Source of the DNA: Antarcticibacterium flavum
GTDB taxonomy: Bacteria; Bacteroidota; Bacteroidia; Flavobacteriales; Flavobacteriaceae
DNA length: 64,000 nt
Assembly: GCF_006159205.1 (NCBI RefSeq)
Contig: NZ_CP040812.1
Coordinates: 310,001 to 374,000, forward strand
Direction: 5' to 3'
Part shown: in pieces, positions 42,298 through 49,265 of the stretch
How the letters are laid out: every line of letters starts with the position of its first letter
Position numbering within the stretch: position 1 is the stretch's first letter
Notes under the pieces: generated by a model
The model's database searches: none
What the model was told of the DNA's origin: nothing
The model's input: the letters and a program-made list of their open reading frames with translations, nothing else
Made by a program: the position numbers and the translations under genes

Positions 42298-43514
42298 GGG
42301 ATAAAAAATTCATTCCTGGCCAGGCAATTTGCCAGTTGCCTGTAAGTCTTTGTAATACTTTCTTCGGAAAGATCTCCTTCCAAAGCTTTTATTATCCGCG
42401 TAGATAAGCTACCGTGGAGAAACAATAAATCCAGAATATTTCTGTGTTTAACTGAAATTTCATTCTTCACCCTTTGATAGATCGATTGCCATAAGGCTCC
42501 TGCGCTGCAATTGCCTTGTATATCAAAGAGCGCTAAATATCTTTGATCCTTTATAGGAGTAGCTTCTGCATCTATTATCACCTCGTTAAAAATCTGAAGA
42601 AGATCATCCTCGTGCCAGTTCTTTTGGTCTTTTAAGGAAACCAGCTCCTCCCCTGCCAGTAATTTTAGGCTTTCGATAATTAGTACAGCAATGGCAACAT
42701 CGGCCGCAGGACATTCCTGTAAATCTATTACCCTTATTTCTATAGCTTTCCTGTCAAAGCGTGCTATGGCACCCCGGGAATTAAGAAAGTGATGGTCAAG
42801 GATCCCTTCTGTATCATAAGGTTTGACAGCCTTAATAATTGGAGTAAATATGTTTTGAAAATATTCCTCACGCGAGAAAACCTGCTCCGGTATCACTTTT
42901 CCTGTCATTTCAGGAATTTCCTTTTGGTTGGTCTTATATACCTGCATCCTCATATCCTTGAAGCCCGTCAATTTGTTTTCAAGAACAGGTGAACTGGCAC
43001 TTAATGCAGGAATAATAGGAAGCAGGATCCTTACTGCAGCATGAAGTTTTTCAAATTCGGCATCATCAAAGAATGGCAGGTTAATATGCATACTTTGAAG
43101 ATTGCTCCAGCCGTGCCCCCTGCAATCAAAGATCCTGTTATATAAGGCATAGATTTTACTATAACTGTGCTCCCATAGCTTCATTTCTCTATCGGGGAGC
43201 ATCATGGGATGGGCTGCAGTGGGAAGTAGCATGAGATCCTCCTTCAGTAAAAGTTTGTTGATCTCAGTAATATTTTCAGCAAAAAGCTCATCCAGGGTTT
43301 CAAGGTTCGCAGTTGGACCATTTGTTTTTAGTTCCACCACATGCGCCACAAGTTCATTGCTCCATTCTATTTTGCCGTTATCAACATCACTCATAATCTC
43401 TCCTGTTTTAAGGATCATAAGACGATCCACATGAGGGGAGATCTTGAGAGAATTTTTATTTACGAGCATGTATTCCAGCTCAATCCCGAAAACTTCAAAA
43501 AGGTGATAACTCAT
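42294..43514 (-). CDS. GCS2-family glutamate-cysteine ligase-like enzyme
   Basis: A 406-residue carboxylate-amine ligase of the GCS2 family. The ATP/acid-binding segment FGIELEYMLVNKNSLKIS is at the N-terminus, and TAHPMMLPDREMKLW, QSMHINLPFFDDAEF and GAIARFDRKAIEIRV continue the catalytic core. Classical GCS2 proteins make gamma-glutamyl bonds, but no glutathione synthetase is nearby. It is coupled to a RimK-like ligase and an amidohydrolase by 4-bp overlaps, so a peptide-like product made and trimmed in sequence is inferred. Confidence 0.85.
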   Translation of the reverse strand: MSYHLFEVFGIELEYMLVNKNSLKISPHVDRLMILKTGEIMSDVDNGKIEWSNELVAHVVELKTNGPTANLETLDELFAENITEINKLLLKEDLMLLPTAAHPMMLPDREMKLWEHSYSKIYALYNRIFDCRGHGWSNLQSMHINLPFFDDAEFEKLHAAVRILLPIIPALSASSPVLENKLTGFKDMRMQVYKTNQKEIPEMTGKVIPEQVFSREEYFQNIFTPIIKAVKPYDTEGILDHHFLNSRGAIARFDRKAIEIRVIDLQECPAADVAIAVLIIESLKLLAGEELVSLKDQKNWHEDDLLQIFNEVIIDAEATPIKDQRYLALFDIQGNCSAGALWQSIYQRVKNEISVKHRNILDLLFLHGSLSTRIIKALEGDLSEESITKTYRQLANCLARNEFFIP

Positions 43515-44968
43515 AAAAAATTCTTTTCCAGTCGCTTTTTTAATGCAGATAATATATTGATATAAACTTCATCGCCATAGTAACCATCTTCTACTCCAAA
43601 ATCTATATTTGGATTATCATTGATCTCAATCACCAATGGTTTCCCGTTCACTTCCTTCACATCTATTCCATAAAGGCCTTTTCCCATTAACCGGGCTGCT
43701 CTCAGTGCCACCTGCAGTATTTTGCGGGGCACCTCTTCTATTGGCATACAATCGGCATTGCCATCCTGGTCATCTTTTTTTACGGCGTTCCAGTTATAGA
43801 TTTGCCAGTGCCCTTTTGCCATATAATATTTACAGGCAAAAATGGGAATATTATCAAGTATCCCAATTCTCCAGTCAAAGTTCGAAGGGGTATATTCCTG
43901 GGCAATTATAAGATCTGATTCCCGGAGCATTCCATTGACAAGGCTTTCAAATTCCTCTTGTGTCTTTGCTTTTTTCACGCCGAACGAAAAAGTGGAATCC
44001 GGGGACTTCAGAACACAGGGGAGGCCGGTGATGCCCATAACCTGCTCGACATTTGATTTATGGACTATAACTGTTTTAGGGGTTGGAATATTGGCATTTT
44101 CCAACGCCTCTGCCATAAAAACCTTATTACAGCATTTGAGTATTGCATCTGGATAATCGATAATAGCAATATCCTCCTGCTGGGCTTTACGGGCAAAGGC
44201 ATAGGCTTCATTATTAACCTCTGTACTCTGTCTAATGAAAAGGGCATCGAATGAGGATAACCTTGACAGATCTTCCGGACCAACGATTTCCACATAAAAG
44301 TTCATTTTCTCAGCAAGATCAATAAATTTTCGTAAGGCTTTGGCATTGCTGGGAGGGGCAGGATCCTTTGGGTTTACCAGGATCGCAAGGTCATATTCAT
44401 AGGACTGTTGCCGCGGGATGTCGTAGCGCTTTTTTGCAAAGTAATCCATGGCATAAGACTGCATGAGATCACGGTGCTCGACAGGTATTTCAGATTCAGA
44501 TATAGCTTTAATGCTCCTTATGTTCCAACGAGTAGTGTAATTAAATTTAACCCGCAGGAAGGGAATTTGAAAATGCCGGAAGAACATGGCACTAAGTTCC
44601 TTATATTTTTGAGCGACATTTTGTCCAAAATAAATACTAAGGGTAAATTCCTGGGATTTGATATTTTTAAGACTGCTTTGGATGAGGTCCTCAAATTCAT
44701 TGGAAACTATCTTCACAAGTTTAGGTTCCCGCAGGTCTACTATATTCTTGACAGTTGGTATGGCCAAATGCCCCCGGGCTTCTGCCAGTAGTGAAACGTA
44801 ATAGCCTTTAGACTGGTAGGAATAATCTTTACATAAATTAAAGATCCTTGCCTTTTTTATTTTTGCAAATTCAGGATTGGTCAGGTATTCTTTAGACGAA
44901 ACAAGGGTGATATTCTCTACCGGAACAGGCCACTTTTCGGGGTTGTTTACAACTATAAACTTATTCAT
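43511..44968 (-). CDS. RimK-like ATP-grasp ligase with N-terminal domain
   Basis: A 485-residue protein. The N-terminal half (to about 280) is a RimK-associated domain without a known fold name; the C-terminal half is ATP-grasp, with LPCVLKSPDSTFSFGVKKA, SDLIIAQEYTPSNFDW and the magnesium-binding PLVIEINDNPNIDFGVE. RimK relatives ligate glutamate or other amino acids to carboxylates. ATG at 44968 (MNKFIVVNNPEK) is preferred over an upstream start. It heads the operon RimK-like, GCS2, amidohydrolase and faces a dipeptidase gene. Confidence 0.87.
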   Translation of the reverse strand: MNKFIVVNNPEKWPVPVENITLVSSKEYLTNPEFAKIKKARIFNLCKDYSYQSKGYYVSLLAEARGHLAIPTVKNIVDLREPKLVKIVSNEFEDLIQSSLKNIKSQEFTLSIYFGQNVAQKYKELSAMFFRHFQIPFLRVKFNYTTRWNIRSIKAISESEIPVEHRDLMQSYAMDYFAKKRYDIPRQQSYEYDLAILVNPKDPAPPSNAKALRKFIDLAEKMNFYVEIVGPEDLSRLSSFDALFIRQSTEVNNEAYAFARKAQQEDIAIIDYPDAILKCCNKVFMAEALENANIPTPKTVIVHKSNVEQVMGITGLPCVLKSPDSTFSFGVKKAKTQEEFESLVNGMLRESDLIIAQEYTPSNFDWRIGILDNIPIFACKYYMAKGHWQIYNWNAVKKDDQDGNADCMPIEEVPRKILQVALRAARLMGKGLYGIDVKEVNGKPLVIEINDNPNIDFGVEDGYYGDEVYINILSALKKRLEKNFL

Positions 44969-45116
44969 TACAGCTTTTAAAATTCTATCAAAGTTAGATA
45001 AAAATACCATTCACAAATAAGGCTATTCATATAAATTATTCTATCCCACACCATATTCCACACAAGCATTTAAAAATAAATTATGTAAATTCCGCAGGTA
45101 TAAATAAAACAAGAAA

Positions 45117-46406
45117 ATGAAATTACCAATTTGCCTGTTACTAAGTATTTTAGGTTTCAACCTTGCTGTTGCTCAGGATCAAAATGAGAACCAACTCCTT
45201 GAAAAAGCCAAAGCAATACATAAGAATGTCATTACGATCGACACCCATGCCGATATAAACGTGAATAATTTTACTGCTGAAAAAAATTACACTACAGATA
45301 TTGACACCCAGGTAAACCTGCCAAAGATGGAAGCCGGTGGATTGGACGTGGCCTGGTTCATTGTTTATACCGGCCAGGGGGAACTCACACCCGCAGGATA
45401 TGAAAAGGCATACGAGAATGCCATGTCAAAATTTGATGCTATTCACAGGCTGGTAAATGAGATCGCGCCAGATAAGATTGGTCTTGCAACTTCCTCGACT
45501 GAGGTGCGCAACCTGGTTAACCGGGGGAAACTGGTAGGGATGATTGGGGTTGAAAATGCCTATCCTGTTGGCGAGGACCTGGGAAATATTGAGAAATTCT
45601 ATAACCTGGGTGCCAGATATATGTCCCTTTCACATAATGGCCACAGCCAGTTAAGTGATAGTAATACCGGCGAAGAAGATAACGTTTGGCTTCATAATGG
45701 TTTAAGCGATATGGGCAAGGAAGCAGTAAGAGAAATGAACCGGGTAGGTATGATGATTGACGTATCCCACCCCTCAAAAGAAGCGATAAAGCAAATGTTC
45801 GAGATCTCCAAAGCCCCGCTTATAGCTTCTCATTCTTCAGCAAGGGCTTTGTGTGACCACAGCAGGAATTTGGATGACGAGCTCCTTATGTTATTTAAGG
45901 AGCATGGTGGGGTGGTGCAAACAGTAGCTTTTAGTGCATACGTCAACACCGAAAAACATAATGCCTTCACTGCTGCCCAGATGGAGGTTTACAGAACAGA
46001 GGGGGAAAAAGAAGGATTTAAAGTTCTTGATCGTAGCGAGGTAAGAATGCTGGAGCAGGAAGAAAGAGCAGCGTATATGAAAAAATTCAGGGAAATAGCT
46101 GAAGCTGCGAAACCACAAATCGAAGCTCTTAAAAAGGAAGTTCCCCCTGTAGATGTGGCCGATTTTGTTGACCACATAGACTATATGGTGGACCTCATTG
46201 GGCTTGAGCATGTGGGTATAAGTTCAGACTTTGACGGCGGTGGTGGCATCGAGGGCTGGAACGATGCCAGTGAAACTCTGAATGTGACCATAGAATTAGT
46301 TAGACGAGGTTATAGCGAGGAGGAAATTGGAAAATTATGGGGAGGAAACCTGTTAAGGGTAATGGACGAGGTTGAAGCAGTTGCAAAGAATATGCAAAAG
46401 ATCTAA
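45117..46406 (+). CDS. Secreted membrane dipeptidase (M19, renal-dipeptidase type)
   Basis: A 429-residue zinc dipeptidase. A signal peptide (LPICLLLSILGFNLAVAQ) is followed by the HxD motif in TIDTHADI, MIGVENAY (metal-bridging Glu), DVSHPS, IASHSSAR and ISSDFDGGG. The family cleaves dipeptides such as Cys-Gly. It is divergent by 148 bp to the RimK-like operon, and this may link peptide ligation with hydrolysis. A terminator follows. Confidence 0.9.
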   Translation: MKLPICLLLSILGFNLAVAQDQNENQLLEKAKAIHKNVITIDTHADINVNNFTAEKNYTTDIDTQVNLPKMEAGGLDVAWFIVYTGQGELTPAGYEKAYENAMSKFDAIHRLVNEIAPDKIGLATSSTEVRNLVNRGKLVGMIGVENAYPVGEDLGNIEKFYNLGARYMSLSHNGHSQLSDSNTGEEDNVWLHNGLSDMGKEAVREMNRVGMMIDVSHPSKEAIKQMFEISKAPLIASHSSARALCDHSRNLDDELLMLFKEHGGVVQTVAFSAYVNTEKHNAFTAAQMEVYRTEGEKEGFKVLDRSEVRMLEQEERAAYMKKFREIAEAAKPQIEALKKEVPPVDVADFVDHIDYMVDLIGLEHVGISSDFDGGGGIEGWNDASETLNVTIELVRRGYSEEEIGKLWGGNLLRVMDEVEAVAKNMQKI

Positions 46407-46432
46407 GTTCTATCTAAAAAAGCAAATAGAGG

Positions 46433-46457
46433 GACAGGCATTAAGCCTGTCTTTTTT
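46433..46457 (+). terminator. Terminator after the dipeptidase gene
   Basis: GACAGGC and GCCTGTC with a 5-base loop, followed by TTTTTT; it overlaps the stop codon of the convergent membrane-protein gene. Confidence 0.85.
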
Positions 46458-47157
46458 GTTTCCTGGCTTTTTTATCCCACCAAACATAACCAATAAATAA
46501 GATCAAACTTACCACAGAACCCCATACCAGGCCTTGTATTAAAGTATCGTTGCTTCGACCCATTATTGCAATGAATATCGTTAATGGCGCGATGCCCACC
46601 AGGGTTGCTCCAATGAACCTCCAGTAACCCATGCGTAACAGGCCGGCAACAAAACTAATGGCATCGTTTGAAAGTAAAGGATTAAGGCGGGTGATGATAA
46701 TGGCCCAAAAGCCATAATCCTCAATGAACTGCCCAATTTTTTTTTCAGTTTTTGCACCAATTAATTTTTCTACAATGACAGGCCCAAGGTAGGCACCTAT
46801 AAGATAACCCACTGTAGATGCACAATATACCGCCGCAAAAACTATAAGGCTGCCCCATAAAGGTCCATAAGCCAATATGGAAACAACCATTAATGCTATT
46901 GTGGGAATAATAAGAAGGAACATTTGCAGGATCATAGCAAGGATGATCACCAATGGTCCAATATACCCAAATTGTGACACCCACTGCTCAATCCTTTGCT
47001 CATCCCCACTGCTCAATGCAGCCCAGGCTTCATCTATAAAGTCCTTTACCTGCGGGATAAAGAAATAAGATGCCAGGATAAGGACAAGTATAGTTAATGA
47101 TATATATAACGGAGCTTTACTTTTTTTTACTGAGGCCGATTCAATTTTTTCTTCCAT
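46441..47157 (-). CDS. TVP38/TMEM64-family (DedA-superfamily) membrane protein
   Basis: A 238-residue protein with about six membrane segments. The SNARE-associated domain is visible: GPLVIILAMILQMFLLIIP, STVGYLIGAYLGPVIVEKL, and the signature FWAIIITRLNPLLSNDAISF followed by FVAGLLRMGYWRF. The family supports membrane integrity and lipid flipping. It starts 6 bp after the end of the upstream SdiA-regulated-like gene, so both are probably one transcript. Confidence 0.88.
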   Translation of the reverse strand: MEEKIESASVKKSKAPLYISLTILVLILASYFFIPQVKDFIDEAWAALSSGDEQRIEQWVSQFGYIGPLVIILAMILQMFLLIIPTIALMVVSILAYGPLWGSLIVFAAVYCASTVGYLIGAYLGPVIVEKLIGAKTEKKIGQFIEDYGFWAIIITRLNPLLSNDAISFVAGLLRMGYWRFIGATLVGIAPLTIFIAIMGRSNDTLIQGLVWGSVVSLILFIGYVWWDKKARKQKRQA

Positions 47158-47163
47158 ACAATT

Positions 47164-48030
47164 CTATTCCAATACTACTTTTAAAATATTTGGTTTTTGA
47201 TTATTACTTTCGTTTGATATATATAGGTCCCCGTTAGGGCTAAATGTTAAACCTTCTGCCTGGGGGAATTGTTCCCTGTCCAGTACCAAAAGCCTTTTCG
47301 AATTGCCCTGAGGATCCAGTATCAATAATTTTGGAATTACCCCTTCCAGGATATAATACTCCCCGGTAACAGGATGAATATTAATTTCTGAAGGCCTCAA
47401 AACTTTATGATTACGCCTTTGATCTAATATGGCGAAAACAGGATCATCAAAATTGATTTTCAAGGCAGGTTCCTCTTCAAGATTATTACCGGAAAGACTG
47501 AAAGCATAAACAGGTTTAAAATCTTTTCCAGTATGATCCTTAATGGCAATGAGCAACCTGTTGCCGCGGGGATCATAGCATAAACCTTCTGCATCCAGAT
47601 TTCGCTTTAATCCCGTTTTATGGATTTTAGTTTGAGGATTTGGTTCAAGAAAATCCTTTACTTCAAATAGAACCCCATCGCTTCTTAAAACGTAAGCGGT
47701 GGAATCTACCAGGGTTATCCCCTCGTAATCACCTCTTTCTCCAAAAGGGATCTCCCGTATTATTTTCGAGGATATAAGGTCATAAATAAAAATAATTCCT
47801 TCCTCATCCTGTACGGCAGCGATTTGGTTTTCCCCTATCCAGGCTATACCAGACACCTCTTCAAGTTCCCCCGGCAATTCCCATTTTTGAGAGATCTCTA
47901 CTTCCTCTGCTGCAGGATGTATATAAGTAGATGGACGGGATTTAAAAGAGAAATAGATAAAAGCCGCTACCAGAAGTACAGCTATAACAATTCCCAAAGC
48001 TATTCGAGTCATCCCTTTCATGGTATTCAT
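47164..48030 (-). CDS. SdiA-regulated-like beta-propeller protein
   Basis: A 288-residue protein with an N-terminal hydrophobic anchor (IALGIVIAVLLVAAFIYFSF) and a beta-propeller of the SdiA-regulated/YjiK type: EEVSGIAWIGENQIAAVQDE, RNLDAEGLCYDPRGNRLLIA and AEGLTFSPNGDLYISNESNN. It should lie in the periplasm. The function of the family is not settled. It is followed on the same strand, 6 bp later, by the TVP38 gene. Confidence 0.85.
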   Translation of the reverse strand: MNTMKGMTRIALGIVIAVLLVAAFIYFSFKSRPSTYIHPAAEEVEISQKWELPGELEEVSGIAWIGENQIAAVQDEEGIIFIYDLISSKIIREIPFGERGDYEGITLVDSTAYVLRSDGVLFEVKDFLEPNPQTKIHKTGLKRNLDAEGLCYDPRGNRLLIAIKDHTGKDFKPVYAFSLSGNNLEEEPALKINFDDPVFAILDQRRNHKVLRPSEINIHPVTGEYYILEGVIPKLLILDPQGNSKRLLVLDREQFPQAEGLTFSPNGDLYISNESNNQKPNILKVVLE

Positions 48031-48293
48031 GCCAATGTTCTACTATATTACAGCTTTCCATTGTAAAATAAAATCCCCCGCTGTTTATAAGCTATACTTT
48101 AAGTCATATTTAACTATTTTCAAGACCTGTCGTCTTTGTTACAATATCCAATTGGGTGTTATTTTTTGGCTGGATCCAGCCGGATATGTTAATTATAAGT
48201 TAATATACTACTATTTTATACATAGTACTGTAACAAAGGAATAGTTCATCAGTCTCTTAGATATAAGTATTATTTAACCTTAAACAATTAAAA
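48031..48293 (+). promoter_or_regulatory. Leader region of the micro-gene array with inverted repeats
   Basis: The gap before the array contains CTTTGTTAC (48134-48142) and its exact inverse GTAACAAAG (48230-48238). Between them are a 14-bp palindrome GGCTGGATCCAGCC (48168-48181) and a small hairpin TACTAT..ATAGTA (48209-48227). These features are dense for 260 bp and could form a folded leader or a regulator site. A clear -7/-33 promoter is not identified. Confidence 0.5.
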
Positions 48294-48389
48294 ATGAAAA
48301 CTTCAGCAAACAACCGCAGAACATTTTGGAACCAGGAAAAAGAAACCGGCCAAAGTAAATGGAACAGCAAAAGACGCTACTCCTTCTAA
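48294..48389 (+). CDS. Micro-gene array, member 1 (31 residues)
   Basis: ATG to TAA, 31 codons: MKTSANNRRTFWNQEKETGQ then SKWNSKRRYSF. Net charge about +6 with two Trp. It differs from members 3 and 4 at synonymous positions only (AGA/AGG, GAA/GAG), which argues that the frame is under coding selection. No known family is recognised. It lies first in a row of six similar genes, and was too short for a usual gene search. Confidence 0.75.
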   Translation: MKTSANNRRTFWNQEKETGQSKWNSKRRYSF

Positions 48390-48415
48390 CTATTCACTTG
48401 TAAAAAATCATCATC

Positions 48416-48511
48416 ATGAAAACTTCAGCAAACATCCGCAGGACATTTTGGAACCAGGAGAAAGAAACCAGCCAAAGTAAATGGAACAGCAAAAGACGCT
48501 ACTCCTTCTAA
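48416..48511 (+). CDS. Micro-gene array, member 2 (31 residues)
   Basis: Same length as member 1. It has two amino acid changes: Asn7 to Ile and Gly19 to Ser. The spacer before it is 26 bp, so the whole unit period is 122 bp. Confidence 0.75.
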   Translation: MKTSANIRRTFWNQEKETSQSKWNSKRRYSF

Positions 48512-48537
48512 TTAATAAAATATTAAATATCAACATC

Positions 48538-48633
48538 ATGAAAACTTCAGCAAACAACCGCAGGACATTTTGGAACCAGGAGAAAGAAACCGGCCAAAGT
48601 AAATGGAACAGCAAAAGGCGCTACTCCTTCTAA
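48538..48633 (+). CDS. Micro-gene array, member 3 (31 residues)
   Basis: Predicted peptide identical to member 1. Gene plus following 26-bp spacer is identical to the member 4 unit, so this is a very recent duplication. Confidence 0.75.
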   Translation: MKTSANNRRTFWNQEKETGQSKWNSKRRYSF

Positions 48634-48659
48634 TTAATAACTTAAAAAAAATCGTCATC

Positions 48660-48755
48660 ATGAAAACTTCAGCAAACAACCGCAGGACATTTTGGAACCA
48701 GGAGAAAGAAACCGGCCAAAGTAAATGGAACAGCAAAAGGCGCTACTCCTTCTAA
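48660..48755 (+). CDS. Micro-gene array, member 4 (31 residues)
   Basis: Nucleotide-identical to member 3 and preceded by the same spacer, ending TCGTCATC just before ATG. Confidence 0.75.
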   Translation: MKTSANNRRTFWNQEKETGQSKWNSKRRYSF

Positions 48756-48781
48756 TTAATAACTTAAAAAAAATCGTCATC

Positions 48782-48877
48782 ATGAAAACTTCAGCAAACA
48801 ACCGCAGGGCATTTTGGAACCAGGAGAAAGAAACAGGCCAAAGTAAATGGAACAGCAAAAGACGCTATTCCTCTTAA
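48782..48877 (+). CDS. Micro-gene array, member 5 (31 residues)
   Basis: Two amino acid changes compared with members 1, 3 and 4 (Thr10 to Ala, Phe31 to Ser) and several synonymous ones (ACC to ACA, TAC to TAT). Confidence 0.75.
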   Translation: MKTSANNRRAFWNQEKETGQSKWNSKRRYSS

Positions 48878-48900
48878 CATCAATCCTTAAAATAAATATT

Positions 48901-49047
48901 ATGAAAACTCTTGAAGGAATTATTGGCAATTACAATGGAATTAAGGAGGGGGGTATAATTTCCCGAAAGCACTTCCTTAATATACGAGAAACGAACAGAA
49001 ACAGCTGGTTAAGCCGCAGGAAAGCTAATTTAAAATTTGCGATATAG
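48901..49047 (+). CDS. Micro-gene array, member 6 (diverged, 48 residues)
   Basis: ATG at 48901, TAG at 49047. It starts MKT like the others, but has a longer N-terminal part (LEGIIGNYNGIKEGGIISRK). The C-terminal part HFLNIRETNRNSWLSRRK aligns with TFWNQEKETGQSKWNSKRR in the other five: F, N, E, T, W, S and the basic pair are kept. The spacer before it is 23 bp. I infer a diverged paralogue. Function is unknown. Confidence 0.68.
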   Translation: MKTLEGIIGNYNGIKEGGIISRKHFLNIRETNRNSWLSRRKANLKFAI

Positions 49048-49135
49048 GTTAACCCAGAAATTATCGGCTACAGCCGATGTTAGAAGAGAATAATAACCCT
49101 AAAAATTCTCGAGATATGAAACTCTCCCTAGAACC

Positions 49136-49172
49136 ATAGCCGGTAGCCAGTAAGCGACCGGCTATATTTTTT
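49136..49172 (+). terminator. Terminator of the micro-gene array
   Basis: ATAGCCGGT pairs perfectly with ACCGGCTAT around a 12-base loop, followed by ATTTTTT. As no terminator is seen between members, the six genes are probably one transcript. Confidence 0.9.
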
Positions 49173-49265
49173 CCCCTAATAACCAACTATCATTTCATAA
49201 AAAATATATAACGCCCCAATATTTCTTTCCAAGTATTCGTTTATTTGTGCGGTATAACCTTCATT

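Noticed and set aside
48414..48858. Three overlapping minus-strand open frames of 66 codons in the array region.
   Set aside because: They are antisense shadows of the tandem micro-genes and inherit their periodicity; no start or terminator of their own is seen.
48294..48877. Regular 122-bp repeats could be a CRISPR array.
   Set aside because: Repeats are about 96 bp coding frames with 26-bp spacers that are themselves nearly identical; no unique spacers and no cas genes.
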